The position numbers were made by a program, and so were the translations under genes. 58,172 nucleotides of DNA from a virus, in IMG/VR virus record IMGVR_UViG_3300028610_000686, positions 1 through 58,172 of that record. One strand, 5' to 3'. Positions 30,550 to 40,787 of this stretch are shown here, in pieces. Below the pieces are notes generated by a model that ran no database searches, had not been told where the DNA came from, and worked only from the letters and a program-made list of their open reading frames with translations. The stretch's first letter is position 1; every line of letters begins with the position of its first letter.

Positions 30550-33500
30550 TGGCTACTGAGACATTTGAAATTAAAGTAGATAGTTCGGGGGCCGTTAACA
30601 ATCTCAAAAAGGTGGAAACCGGTCTTGACAAGACTGGTAAATCTGCAAAAGGTGTCGGAAAAGAAGTCAAAGGCGCTGAATCCTCTATAAAATCACTCGC
30701 GAAATCATTAGTTGGTGCAGCTGGCCTAGCCGCTGCCGTTGCTGTAACTACTAAAGCCGTTTTTGCATCTGTGGACGCATGGCGCGTATATGAAAAAGCG
30801 CTCGTTGGCGTTGCAAAGACAACCAATCTAAGCGGCAAAGAACTCCAGCAATTTTCAAAAGATATCACCCAACTTTCAAGAGATTTAAAAGGTGCGGCGA
30901 CCGCTGAAGAATTACTTGGTATTGCACAAGCTGCGGGCCAATTAGGTGTCAATGGTGCTGAAAATATAAAATTATTTACAGCGACAATTGCAAAACTAGG
31001 GCAAGCCTCAGACCTTTCAGGTGATTTAGCGGCGACCACTCTTGCAAGAATTTTGACGGTAACTGGGGAAGGTGTCGGAAAGATTGATATTTTCGCTTCT
31101 CAGATTGTAGCACTAGGAAACAATTTTGCGGCGACAGAATCAGAAATCGCAAGAATGGCGAACGAGGTTGCCAGAGCAACCGCACAATTTGACGTTAGCG
31201 CAGGGGAAGCGGCGGCGTTAGGAACGGCAATGAAAGCGATGGGCGTCCAAGCTGAATTAGGTTCTTCAGTGATGGGTAAGTCGTTTAGAGTAATCGACAA
31301 AGCTGTCCGCCAAGGTGGTGAAACATTAAAGGATTTGGTAGAATTAACCGGAGTTACGGGGGATGTACTTAAAAAAACATTCGAAGAAGATGCAGTTGCA
31401 GCTTTTACTCTGTTTGCGGAAGGTCTAGGAAGAGTAGCGGGAGCTAATGGTGATGTCACGGCGGAGCTTGAAAAATTTGGGTTAAAAGGGGAAGAGGTCT
31501 TAAAAGTATTACCAGTGCTTGCTAAAAATTCTGAATTATTGGCACTCACTCTTAAAAAAATAAAAGAAGAGGCGGAGAATGGAGGTGAAGCGCTTGAAAA
31601 AGAATTTGGCGCGGCTATTGATACTCTTGATTCAAGAATAAAATTATTAGATATTACTTTCAAGAACTTAAAGACAAGTATAGGTCAATCAAGTTCTGGT
31701 ATTACTAATAGTATTGTGACAATGGCAACGGCGTCAATCAAAGGATTGGATGATTTACTTAAGAAATGGGATGAAATCAAATTAAATCTAGCAGATCGCG
31801 AAGAATTAATTGCGGCTGGTAAAGAAATAGGATTTGAATTTTCAACGTTGAGTAAGATCATTGGCATTGGTACTGATGAATTACAAAGAATACGTGAAGC
31901 TGTTGAATTATTCGAAAAAGCAAAAGAACAGAGAAGTAAGGCATCGGCGCAACCGACACTTCTTGAACTTGCTACAAAAGTAGCTGAGGCAGAAGTAAAA
32001 ATAACAACGGATCGAGTTAAAAACGCGAAAGAGATCGCGGAAATATCTAACAATGTTATCAGAGATTGGACAGACTTTATGAAATTTCAGTCTTCTGAAG
32101 TGAATAAACAAGCAGCAATACAAACTGCTTTAATTGCATCAAGAAAATCAGCACTTGATAAAGAACTTCAACGATTGGCTGACAATAGAGCGCAAGAAAA
32201 AGCGTTATTTGGCAGAGAAATAAGTAGAGGACAAACAACCGGTGTTTTTAAAGATCAACGATCTTTAGATAATGCAACGCAGGCAATGAATCTTCTAGTC
32301 CGTGAATTATCAGAAGGTAGAGGCGGTATTTCAGACGCCCAGATTGAAAAACTGGAATCGGCTATAAAAGAAGGTCAAGCGGGCGGGGGAAGTGCGGCTG
32401 ATGCAGTATCCGAGGTTACAGAAATATTCACTTTGGCATTTGTTCCCGTTATCGGGCAAATAGCCACGCTAATAAAAACAATTGCAGCGTTACCAGAAAC
32501 AATCAAAAGTTTCGTCAATGGTGTATTAGACGCTTTTGCATCTTGGGACGATACCGTTGAAAAATTCTTTGATGAATTACCGCAACGCATCGAAGCGGCT
32601 TTTTTGGGTGTTGCCGACGCCATAGCCAGGATATTCAGCGCAGAAACCGCCAAGTTGATCTTTGCAGCAATGGAAAGCGCAGTTACCGGTTTTGTTGATG
32701 CAATTGCCGTTCTCTTTGGTGGTTCAGTTGATCGCCGTCAAACAGTAGGAGAAACGGCACAACTAGAGGCCCTTATTGTTTCAATCAATAAGCAGTCACA
32801 ATCAATCGAGCGGGCCGGGTGGGGTAATAGTGATTGGCAATCCGAATTAACTAAATTAACAGCGGAAAAATCAGCGTTGGACAGACAGGCCGTTGATTTC
32901 TGGGAAAGTTTTATTGATATTTCTCAATCTGAATTTGACGCAATAAAACAACTTAATACTACTCAAGAGGAAGCATTATCAACATTAAAAAATATCGTAA
33001 ATACACTTGAAGATACAATTAATACTCTGTTGGGATCGACATTCAATCCTGACCAAACATTTGCAACCGCGCAAGCCACTTATGAAAAATTATTAGAACA
33101 AGCAAGCGCCGCTGGTTTATCACCATCAGAAAGGGAAGACGCGGTTGCCGGATTAACTAGTTTTATCACAGGATTTTTAGAAAAAGCGCAAGCTCAATTC
33201 GGGTCAAGCGCAGCTTATCAAAATCTTTTTGCACAAGTCTTAGAAGATTTAGCGAATATTCAAGGGTTTGTTTCTGGTGACGTGGCCACAACTGCGAGCG
33301 ATTTGGTCGATACAACCGCACTGTTAGAAGAACTAGCGAGAGTCGTTGGTGATGCAATTGCCGAAAGCGTCAACGAAGCGGGCGAAACTATTTTTGAAAA
33401 TATTTTAGCAATCTTAACAGATATCTGGAATTTTTTCGATGGTATATGGAGAGCTTTCATTAAATTGTTTGAAACATTTGTGGGTGTTATACAAACTGTT

Positions 33501-33932
33501 TTTGACGGTATTTCGGGTTTTTTAGCATCAATAGAAACATTTTTGAAAAACATTGGCGATGCACTCGAAGCATTAGTGTCAGCAATTGAGGGATTAGGTG
33601 GGGGTGATATAAGTTTGTTTGCAGACGGCGGTATCGTAAATAAACCGACAATTGCTATGGTTGGTGAAGCAGGGCCGGAGGCATTCATCCCGTTAAAAAA
33701 TGGGTCTGTTCCGGTGTCATTTTCTGGTGGTGGCGGTGGTGGGGATAACGAGGCAACAAATCAATTATTACGACAACAAAACAGTTTATTAATGACTCTA
33801 ATAAACACAACTGAGAACGGATTGCAAATTGATGGTCAATCGTTTAATAACAGATCTGCAAGAGTTGCTGACGGTGTTTTTCTGGAAAGGTTCAACCGCG
33901 GTGTTGATTTAGAAGCGGGGTTAGTATTATGA
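30549..33932 (+). CDS. Tape measure protein
   Basis: 1127 aa, the longest protein in the window. Residues 1-60 are charged; then Ala/Gly-rich helices typical of the PhageMin_Tail-type domain (KGAATAEELLGIAQAAGQLG). Hydrophobic segments lie around residues 630-680 and 950-1000. The C-terminal part has the frequent tape-measure signature FADGGIVNKPTIAMVGEAGPE, then FIPLKNG. Length predicts the tail length. The chaperone pair upstream and the tail-tip gene downstream support it. Confidence 0.9.
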   Translation: MATETFEIKVDSSGAVNNLKKVETGLDKTGKSAKGVGKEVKGAESSIKSLAKSLVGAAGLAAAVAVTTKAVFASVDAWRVYEKALVGVAKTTNLSGKELQQFSKDITQLSRDLKGAATAEELLGIAQAAGQLGVNGAENIKLFTATIAKLGQASDLSGDLAATTLARILTVTGEGVGKIDIFASQIVALGNNFAATESEIARMANEVARATAQFDVSAGEAAALGTAMKAMGVQAELGSSVMGKSFRVIDKAVRQGGETLKDLVELTGVTGDVLKKTFEEDAVAAFTLFAEGLGRVAGANGDVTAELEKFGLKGEEVLKVLPVLAKNSELLALTLKKIKEEAENGGEALEKEFGAAIDTLDSRIKLLDITFKNLKTSIGQSSSGITNSIVTMATASIKGLDDLLKKWDEIKLNLADREELIAAGKEIGFEFSTLSKIIGIGTDELQRIREAVELFEKAKEQRSKASAQPTLLELATKVAEAEVKITTDRVKNAKEIAEISNNVIRDWTDFMKFQSSEVNKQAAIQTALIASRKSALDKELQRLADNRAQEKALFGREISRGQTTGVFKDQRSLDNATQAMNLLVRELSEGRGGISDAQIEKLESAIKEGQAGGGSAADAVSEVTEIFTLAFVPVIGQIATLIKTIAALPETIKSFVNGVLDAFASWDDTVEKFFDELPQRIEAAFLGVADAIARIFSAETAKLIFAAMESAVTGFVDAIAVLFGGSVDRRQTVGETAQLEALIVSINKQSQSIERAGWGNSDWQSELTKLTAEKSALDRQAVDFWESFIDISQSEFDAIKQLNTTQEEALSTLKNIVNTLEDTINTLLGSTFNPDQTFATAQATYEKLLEQASAAGLSPSEREDAVAGLTSFITGFLEKAQAQFGSSAAYQNLFAQVLEDLANIQGFVSGDVATTASDLVDTTALLEELARVVGDAIAESVNEAGETIFENILAILTDIWNFFDGIWRAFIKLFETFVGVIQTVFDGISGFLASIETFLKNIGDALEALVSAIEGLGGGDISLFADGGIVNKPTIAMVGEAGPEAFIPLKNGSVPVSFSGGGGGGDNEATNQLLRQQNSLLMTLINTTENGLQIDGQSFNNRSARVADGVFLERFNRGVDLEAGLVL

Positions 33933-36820
33933 CCATACTTTTAAAGGCAACATTCGATTCAATTGATTATTATCTGACTGAACAAGGTGGCGGTGTTTAT
34001 GCAACTACGGAAGCATCGGAACAATATTGGGTTCCAAAAATATCATCGATCGGTAAAATTCAATGGAGGCTTTCGAAGATAAATGGTGGCCGGGTTAAAA
34101 TAAATCTTGGATCATTTATTTTGTTTCCAGACGCAACAATATTTCCGGCACCTAGAATTATGGATGTAATTTGCTGGAAACAGTTAGATTCCGGAAATAT
34201 GTTTTTGTTTGCAGGAACGGCTGTCCTAGGAGACTTCAAACCGCTTGGGCTGAATTATCGAATGTACGAAAAGGAGCTTGACGTCGACTTATTAGACGAT
34301 GCTCCCGACTTAGGTAGTACTACCGACCGCGTTTATCCCCTCGCGATTGGTGCGGTTAATCTCGTCAAGCCGCTTCAAGTTGGTGGCACTACCGATTATC
34401 AGTATTGGAAAGCTGGGATCACGGAAACAGTTCCAGGCTCCGGAATTTATAATATTTATGACAACAACAGTGTAAAAATTCTAACGATTGATGATCAAGC
34501 CACTGAATTTCAATCAATTACAAAAGAGGTATGGTTAAACGGTACATCAATTGAAAGTAGTTTTTCTGATGGCGATACGGCAACTGTGTTAGGAACGGGT
34601 ACGCCAACTGATTATATCGGAACTTATATAGTAACCAGTACAAGGACAAACGGAATTAAAATAAGATTACGTACAAGCCAAGGATATGGCGATTATACAA
34701 GCGGAAATACAGTTGGGGGTGTTTCAGTTACAAGTGTTGATTTGATTCCAGGTAAACCGGTTGCTGATATTTTGTTTTCAGGCACCGGTGCTGATTCAAC
34801 ATTGATTGATTTTTTCGATTTCGCAAAAGACAGGATTAACACAGCATTGTCAACCAGTTATACGCTAACAACTACAAACGCTTCAGCCGTTACTATTTCC
34901 GGATACGAAACTCAGCAAAAAAACATATTTGATTTTTTGAGCGAACTATCAGCCGCTTGTAATCATCTATATTATATTGACGATGAAAACGACGTGATTC
35001 ATTTAGTTGACATGCAAAAGAATAATGGAACATTGGCACCGGATGAATTCAGTTTCTTTTCTAATCAGCCACGTTATCAAAATCCAATTAAAAATGTTGT
35101 TCACAAATGGGTCTCAAAAGTAATCGAACTCGATGACCAAGGATATCCAAAATTAATTACAGCACAGGAAGAGCAATCAATAATATTGGACAGTCCGGTC
35201 GGTAAAGCCGATGTGCCGATAAAAGTTTATGATCGAGTAAAAGCAAATATTGAAACGTTATTGGACGCATGTGGTGTAAGTTATCAGGCTCCAATATCAA
35301 ATATTGATTTACCATTTCAGACGGGGATTGCGCCAGGTTTGAGTATCACATATCCAGATAGTAGATTCCCGACGACACAAAGCACGACAATGAGGGCAAG
35401 GACAATCGAATTCGATCCGGATGTTGAAAGAATAAAAGTTGAGGGCCATGTTTCTATATCAGGTTTACTAACAGTTCCGGGAACACCGGCGGTAGGACAA
35501 TACAGTCAGAATATTGAAAATGATGCGTTGAATGATATCGCAACGCAACAACGAGAAAGCTTTGTAACAGTTGCGACAAATGAATTTGATGGGCAATATG
35601 GAAGTTTTTTTGAAGGCTTTGAAGCAATTGAAGACACGGGCGGAACTGTTTTGATGAAAGAAGGTGTTTATTATTGGGATTTGCCGAGTGAAAAAATTGA
35701 ACCGAAAGCATTTTCCTATAATTTTATCGGTGTCGGAAAAGGACTCGTCACCCTTAAAATAAAATACGATGGAACCATAAAGGCATTTGATGACTCATCG
35801 CCTAGTATTTGCACTGGTTTGAAATTTGAAAATATCGATATAGAATGGGAGACAACAAGCTCAAATGAGCAATTTATAATTTTTATGGATGGTGATGGGT
35901 CTACTCCTAATCTGGGTAAGGTTGAAATTCGTGATTGCACTATGGGTTTCACAGATGGCACAACAAAAACTGTGGCTGAAATTGCGGAATATGATTTAAG
36001 AATCGATGGTTGTGTTTTTGACGCGAGTGATACCTGTATAGATAGTCGTGATGATGTGTCGATACCGGCAACAACAGTGAAAACTATAACTAATACAATA
36101 TTTAAAAATAACGAAGTATTTTTATTGGCAATTAGAGGTAAATCAGTGTCTGTTCTTTCTTGTTCATTTTTAAATTATACAGGGGAAGCTTTAAACGTCG
36201 TTCAACCGTCTTCCGGCGCTGGTGTTCTAGGGTGGAAGACATATATAAATAACAACACATTCGAGAGGTCTGGCAGTTTTGGTGGTGACATGGTGGATAT
36301 AAGGGTGTTTTCGCCAGTACTGGAAATAATAGACAATAAATTTAAATATGACATAACTATTTCAACAGATAATGATTTAACATGTATTGACGTGTCAATT
36401 CCGGCTGATTCAACAACAGGTGGATCAATAAATATAAAAGGTAATGTAATTGATGTTGATTATACTATTAATTTGAGCAACACAATATCAGGTGTTAGAG
36501 GAATAGAAATTACTAATGTTACATCCGGGACAGGTTTTGTTATACCTACAGAAGCCAGCGGAAACAAAGTAAAAATGGTGTTTTCATCAACATCATCAGT
36601 TAGTGGAACTGGATATGGGGTAAGGGCGATTGGAAGCGACAGATTACAGGTTTTGAACAATTCTCTTGATATTTCAGGCGCAAATTTGTCAACAGCACGA
36701 TACGGAATTTACTTGCAAAATGATTATAATATTGCGACAGGAAACAGAATCATAAATTTTACAACCGCTATTCGATCAGTGGGCGGTAATGATGTAATCA
36801 CACCCAATATACTAGCATGA
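33929..36820 (+). CDS. Tail tip protein with C-terminal beta-helix
   Basis: 963 aa, coupled by ATGA to the tape measure. N-terminal residues 1-250 form the tip or hub part (WVPKISSIGKIQWRLSKINGG, DVICWKQLDSGNMF). Residues about 250-520 contain a central hub-like region. From about 560 onward the sequence becomes a regular parallel beta-helix (VGKGLVTLKIKYDGTIKAF, then repeated I-x-N-x-x-F/I-x-N turns such as TNTIFKNNEVF and INNNTFERSG), as in tailspike/pectin-lyase domains. A fused spike on the tip is unusual but known. It may bind or cleave surface glycan. Confidence 0.7.
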   Translation: MTILLKATFDSIDYYLTEQGGGVYATTEASEQYWVPKISSIGKIQWRLSKINGGRVKINLGSFILFPDATIFPAPRIMDVICWKQLDSGNMFLFAGTAVLGDFKPLGLNYRMYEKELDVDLLDDAPDLGSTTDRVYPLAIGAVNLVKPLQVGGTTDYQYWKAGITETVPGSGIYNIYDNNSVKILTIDDQATEFQSITKEVWLNGTSIESSFSDGDTATVLGTGTPTDYIGTYIVTSTRTNGIKIRLRTSQGYGDYTSGNTVGGVSVTSVDLIPGKPVADILFSGTGADSTLIDFFDFAKDRINTALSTSYTLTTTNASAVTISGYETQQKNIFDFLSELSAACNHLYYIDDENDVIHLVDMQKNNGTLAPDEFSFFSNQPRYQNPIKNVVHKWVSKVIELDDQGYPKLITAQEEQSIILDSPVGKADVPIKVYDRVKANIETLLDACGVSYQAPISNIDLPFQTGIAPGLSITYPDSRFPTTQSTTMRARTIEFDPDVERIKVEGHVSISGLLTVPGTPAVGQYSQNIENDALNDIATQQRESFVTVATNEFDGQYGSFFEGFEAIEDTGGTVLMKEGVYYWDLPSEKIEPKAFSYNFIGVGKGLVTLKIKYDGTIKAFDDSSPSICTGLKFENIDIEWETTSSNEQFIIFMDGDGSTPNLGKVEIRDCTMGFTDGTTKTVAEIAEYDLRIDGCVFDASDTCIDSRDDVSIPATTVKTITNTIFKNNEVFLLAIRGKSVSVLSCSFLNYTGEALNVVQPSSGAGVLGWKTYINNNTFERSGSFGGDMVDIRVFSPVLEIIDNKFKYDITISTDNDLTCIDVSIPADSTTGGSINIKGNVIDVDYTINLSNTISGVRGIEITNVTSGTGFVIPTEASGNKVKMVFSSTSSVSGTGYGVRAIGSDRLQVLNNSLDISGANLSTARYGIYLQNDYNIATGNRIINFTTAIRSVGGNDVITPNILA

Positions 36821-37557
36821 GAGCATTATACGACACAATTAGCAGCATAACGATGACGAACGAAGACGGGAGTTTTCCGATTGCCAATTCACAAACAGAA
36901 TTCCAAGGGCAGTTATCAAAAGCGACTGGAACGACGTCAACGCTTGATATTTCAGTGGATGATTTTGGAAATGCTGTATTTATCGGCAATACAAATGCTA
37001 CACAGGCGACGATTAGAGTTTATGATTATCTTAATGCTTTGCAGGAAACAGAAACAGTATATTTTGATTATCAGGACACTCTTACATACAATATAACAGG
37101 AGAATCAAGACAGGGTTTCATTGAAATGTTTCATACTTTCACGAATCAGGATGAAAATTACCGACTTGAAATTGATCTCGTAACAGATGCGGCCGCACTT
37201 GAGTTCGGAATTGTCAGAGCTGGGTTTGCAGGTCACTGGTCAAGTCCGGATTACGGTTGGTCTAATTCTAGTCAAGATACTTCGATTATAAACCGAACAA
37301 ACAACGGCGCCCGGTATGTTAAAAACCGTCAAAAAATAAGAACATTCAGTGGAAACTTTATGTCATTAGATCATGCCGAATTCATGAAATGGCAAGACCT
37401 TTTTATAAAAAACGCTAATAAAAATTTAGCTTTGGACTTCTGGGACAATGCAAATACGAGACAAATTGTTTTTGGATCAATCAATCAAACACCAAATAAA
37501 ACGTTCAATAATCCAGGGGTGGCAGCAATAACAATCAATATCGAGGAATCATTATGA
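36817..37557 (+). CDS. Tail protein
   Basis: 246 aa, coupled to its neighbours by 4-bp overlaps. Beta-rich; GARYVKNRQKIRTFSGNFMSLDHAEFMKWQDLF near residues 165-200 and the C-terminal part GSINQTPNKTF read like a distal tail or baseplate component that connects to the receptor-binding proteins. No precise family assigned. Confidence 0.6.
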   Translation: MRALYDTISSITMTNEDGSFPIANSQTEFQGQLSKATGTTSTLDISVDDFGNAVFIGNTNATQATIRVYDYLNALQETETVYFDYQDTLTYNITGESRQGFIEMFHTFTNQDENYRLEIDLVTDAAALEFGIVRAGFAGHWSSPDYGWSNSSQDTSIINRTNNGARYVKNRQKIRTFSGNFMSLDHAEFMKWQDLFIKNANKNLALDFWDNANTRQIVFGSINQTPNKTFNNPGVAAITINIEESL

Positions 37558-38933
37558 CAACATTTTCTGATATTTTTGTTGATAATAAAACACCACTGCA
37601 ATCTACTATAATCCGGGCAAATGATACATCTCGAACGGGTCAATTAAACCAGATATCAGCACAATTAGATACTACTTCAGCGTCAAATTATACATTTGTG
37701 CAATCAGGGACGCCAAGTGCAACACAATCAGGTGAAACATGGTTAGATACTGACGATGGGAAAGTATATAATTCTACAGGATCAGGCACCGGTAATTGGG
37801 TATTCGCGTATCAAGTTGTTTTAGTTGATACGTTGAATCATGTCCCAAATAAGCAAAATGACCTCAATTTAATTGGCAGTGCTGGTGGTTACGGCTCTGA
37901 AACATTTACGCGCTCAACAGTCGTTAACCATATTGATCGGTATGGAATTGTTCAGCAGGCGGGGGTTGACAATCCTGCATTTGAAAAAGAGGGTCTTTTA
38001 CTTGAAGGGGCAAGTACAAATCAGTTGTTACACTCAAAAGACCATTCTGATGTAGTATGGGTTAAAGCAAAAACACCATCCTCGACGACTGAAACGGCCC
38101 CTGACGGAACTGGCACAGCGTACAAAGTAACCGGTCTATTTTCAGGCGGCGGGCAAGTTGTTAGGCAGTCGGTTACATACGATTTTACGGACGACATTGC
38201 AACCGGATCATTTTTTCTGAAAGGCATATCCGGACAAACTATCGTTTTTCAAATTAACAATACTGACAAAGAGGCTTTCAACCGAGTCACGCATACATTC
38301 ACCGGTGGATGGGATAGAGTCGAAAATAAAGTAGACACCGACGGGGCAACTAATAATAACTATCAGTTTTTTATAACTGTTCTAGCAGCTAGCACAGCCA
38401 CAGAAGTAACATATTGGGGCGGACAGTTAGAACATTTACCATTTATGAGTTCATTTATTATAACGACAGTCTCATCGGTGACTAGAACTGTTAACAAGTT
38501 CGAAATTCCATACACTAATAATTTTTCCGCTCCTGGTGATAATGTTACTGTGATTGTAGATTTTGATTTTTTAGGTGTTGCAGCATCCAATGATTTTATA
38601 TTTGGCGTCCCTGGTGAGACATCAAGATTCATGATGATTAACAGTGGTGACCTAAAATTAAGGTTAGCGCACGGCTCTACATTCTTGCAGGGTGTTACAG
38701 CACTCGTAGCCGGTGCACAATACCGCGCCGCTTATGTTAACGACGGGACTAATCTGTTATTGTATTTGAACGGTGTGTTTGAGGCGTCCATTGCCCAGGG
38801 AACTGTGACCGGAACGGCCTCACGTATATCTGTAGGGATGGCCGATGCGGCCGGAAACGCTACCTTACACGGCCATATTTCAAATTTTAAAATTATCAAT
38901 CAAGCGTTAACTGCTTCAGAAATAAGAATATAA
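37554..38933 (+). CDS. Receptor-binding or tail-fibre-type protein, copy 1
   Basis: 459 aa. The N-terminal 100 residues (SDIFVDNKTPLQSTIIRAND and a GETWLDTDDGKVYNSTGSGTGNW module) are the attachment part. The middle has GSETFTRSTVVNHIDRYGIVQ and EKEGLLLEGASTNQLLHS, the pattern of phage capsid/tail proteins with concanavalin-like domains. The C-terminal part (YRAAYVNDGTNLLLYLNGVF and HISNFKIINQALTASEI) is a LamG/Con-A-like lectin domain. A paralog follows, sharing 144 bp exactly. Confidence 0.7.
   Translation: MTTFSDIFVDNKTPLQSTIIRANDTSRTGQLNQISAQLDTTSASNYTFVQSGTPSATQSGETWLDTDDGKVYNSTGSGTGNWVFAYQVVLVDTLNHVPNKQNDLNLIGSAGGYGSETFTRSTVVNHIDRYGIVQQAGVDNPAFEKEGLLLEGASTNQLLHSKDHSDVVWVKAKTPSSTTETAPDGTGTAYKVTGLFSGGGQVVRQSVTYDFTDDIATGSFFLKGISGQTIVFQINNTDKEAFNRVTHTFTGGWDRVENKVDTDGATNNNYQFFITVLAASTATEVTYWGGQLEHLPFMSSFIITTVSSVTRTVNKFEIPYTNNFSAPGDNVTVIVDFDFLGVAASNDFIFGVPGETSRFMMINSGDLKLRLAHGSTFLQGVTALVAGAQYRAAYVNDGTNLLLYLNGVFEASIAQGTVTGTASRISVGMADAAGNATLHGHISNFKIINQALTASEIRI
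37709..37852 (+). repeat. 144-bp direct repeat, copy A (in receptor-binding gene 1)
   Basis: Identical base for base to 39104-39247, as far as I can compare by eye. It encodes the GETWLDTDDGKVYNSTGSGTGNW module and the stretch after it up to NHVPNK. Confidence 0.85.
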
Positions 38934-38948
38934 ATATCGAGGATCATT

Positions 38949-40438
38949 ATGACAGCATTTTCAGATCTATTTCTGCCCAACGGGACACCCCAGCAAGCAA
39001 CAACGATGCGAGCCAATGACGTGAATCGTACAATTCTACTAAATGCATTATCAGTACAGCTCGATACTGTGAGCGCTGCTAAATATGATTTTATTGAGCC
39101 TCCGACGCCAAGTGCAACACAATCAGGTGAAACATGGTTAGATACTGACGATGGGAAAGTATATAATTCTACAGGATCAGGCACCGGTAATTGGGTATTC
39201 GCGTATCAAGTTGTTTTAGTTGATACGTTGAATCATGTCCCAAATAAATTGGAAATATAGATTCGCCGCTTGTTGATTTTGCTCTTCAAAATGATTTGAA
39301 TCTTGTTCGTAGCGCTGGCGGGTATGGTTCTGAAACTTTTACAAGATCGACTGTTAAAAATTATATTGATCGATATGGAGTAGTTCAACAAGCAGCAATT
39401 GACAATCCCGCATTCGAAAAAGAAGGACTTTTACTTGAGGGGCCAAGCACGAATAAATGTCTTCAATCAGAGGATTTCGATACTACGTGGTCAAAAGATG
39501 GCGGGGCGACTGTGACCATAAACGACACCAACGCCCCGGATGGAACAGCTACAGCGGATAAAATAATTATAGGTTCTGGTGGTGGTGGAGAACGATTATC
39601 GCAATCTATTGCTATAACTGATACAGGGCAAACGGTATGTATTAGTGTTTTTGTAAAAGATAGTACTATTACTAATATAAATATAAGGGCATTTATTTCA
39701 GGCGGGACTCCACAAGATGCCAACATAGATTTTAATATATCAACACAGGCTATAACGGAGGGAACTGTTGATGATTCTGGTTTTGAAACATTAGATGACG
39801 ATTGGTTTAGAGTCTGGTTCACGATTACTTTGAATAATACTGGGCAAACAAGTATAGATTTACGCGTGGGTGGGGAAATTATCGGTGGTTCATCAACGGG
39901 TGATTTTTTCGCCTGGGGCGCGCAATTAGAGGAATTATCTCTTGCATCTTCTTATATTATAACGACAGTATCAGCAGTGACGAGGACAGTTAATTTATCA
40001 TCAATACAATATGCGGGAAATTTACCAGCCCCCGAAGATGATATGACAATCCTTATTGATATTAATACCATAGGTACAGTCTTACCCAATGACTTTATAT
40101 TGAAGATAATAGGAGAGGCAAATAGAGATATATTTAATCGTAGCGCGGACAATAAAATTATTTTCAGACATGGGACAACCCAATTATTGTCAACGTTTGG
40201 GTTGACAATCGGACAGACATATAGGATCGGATATGTTAATGATGGGACATCTTTATTGATGTATATCGACGGGGAACTTAATAATAGTGTGGCGCAAGAG
40301 GCTGTTACTGGTACAGCAACAGGGCAAGTAGCAATTGGGTCTAACTCAACGGCGGGGGGTATACCATTTTATGGTCATATTTCAAACATGAGAATTTTAA
40401 ACAGAGCCTTAACCGATTCAGAAATGAGGATAACATAA
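38949..40438 (+). pseudogene. Receptor-binding-type protein, copy 2, interrupted by a frameshift
   Basis: It reads as two ORFs: 38949-39260 (103 aa) and 39296-40438 (380 aa). The first shares its start and the 144-bp block with copy 1 and then stops at NHVPNKLEI. The second, in another frame, continues where copy 1 continues (LNLVRSAGGYGSETFTRST), and its frame is open back through DSPLVDFALQND. One base of frame shift near 39248-39262 would rejoin them. So it may be a broken gene, a phase-variable gene, a rare programmed shift, or an assembly error. The C-terminal LamG-like part (YRIGYVNDGTSLLMYIDGEL) is intact. Confidence 0.65.
39104..39247 (+). repeat. 144-bp direct repeat, copy B (in receptor-binding gene 2)
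   Basis: Identical to 37709-37852. The copies diverge sharply on both sides, which indicates recent gene conversion or duplication limited to this segment. The frameshift of copy 2 lies within 15 bp of its right end. Confidence 0.85.
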
Positions 40439-40779
40439 TGGATATAATAACATATTGTACAGACACACAAGCATTAATCGAAGAGCTTAAAGAAAAATAC
40501 CCGGATTATGTAAGTGAAGGTAATTTTTTAATTGATAAAACGCCGATTGTCCGAAATGATAATGAGACAATGACGTTGATTCGCATTAGTCAGGAACAGG
40601 TTGCTTTAATTGCAGAATTAAAGAATTTGACAATCCTTGGAACATATGAAGAAGTATTTGCCGATTCATCGAAAAAAGAAATTTATGATAGAGTGTATCC
40701 GTTAGAATACAGCTACACCAGTGATGAAGGCACAGAAGAAACAGGTGTTAAGCCGGAAAAATTTTGTGAATTTGCATAG
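40438..40779 (+). CDS. Hypothetical protein in tail module
   Basis: 113 aa, overlapping the preceding gene by one base. MDIITYCTDTQALIEELKEKYPDY and VRNDNETMTLIRISQEQV; acidic with a beta-alpha pattern. It sits between the receptor-binding genes and the lysin, as a fibre-assembly or accessory protein might. Unknown. Confidence 0.6.
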   Translation: MDIITYCTDTQALIEELKEKYPDYVSEGNFLIDKTPIVRNDNETMTLIRISQEQVALIAELKNLTILGTYEEVFADSSKKEIYDRVYPLEYSYTSDEGTEETGVKPEKFCEFA

Positions 40780-40787
40780 AGGGATAA

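Noticed and set aside
30524-31663. Long minus-strand ORFs of 171 and 187 aa opposite the tape measure gene
   Set aside because: Shadows of an Ala/Ser-rich gene: Ser/Pro/Ala-rich translations with no Shine-Dalgarno, wholly within a convincing plus-strand gene.
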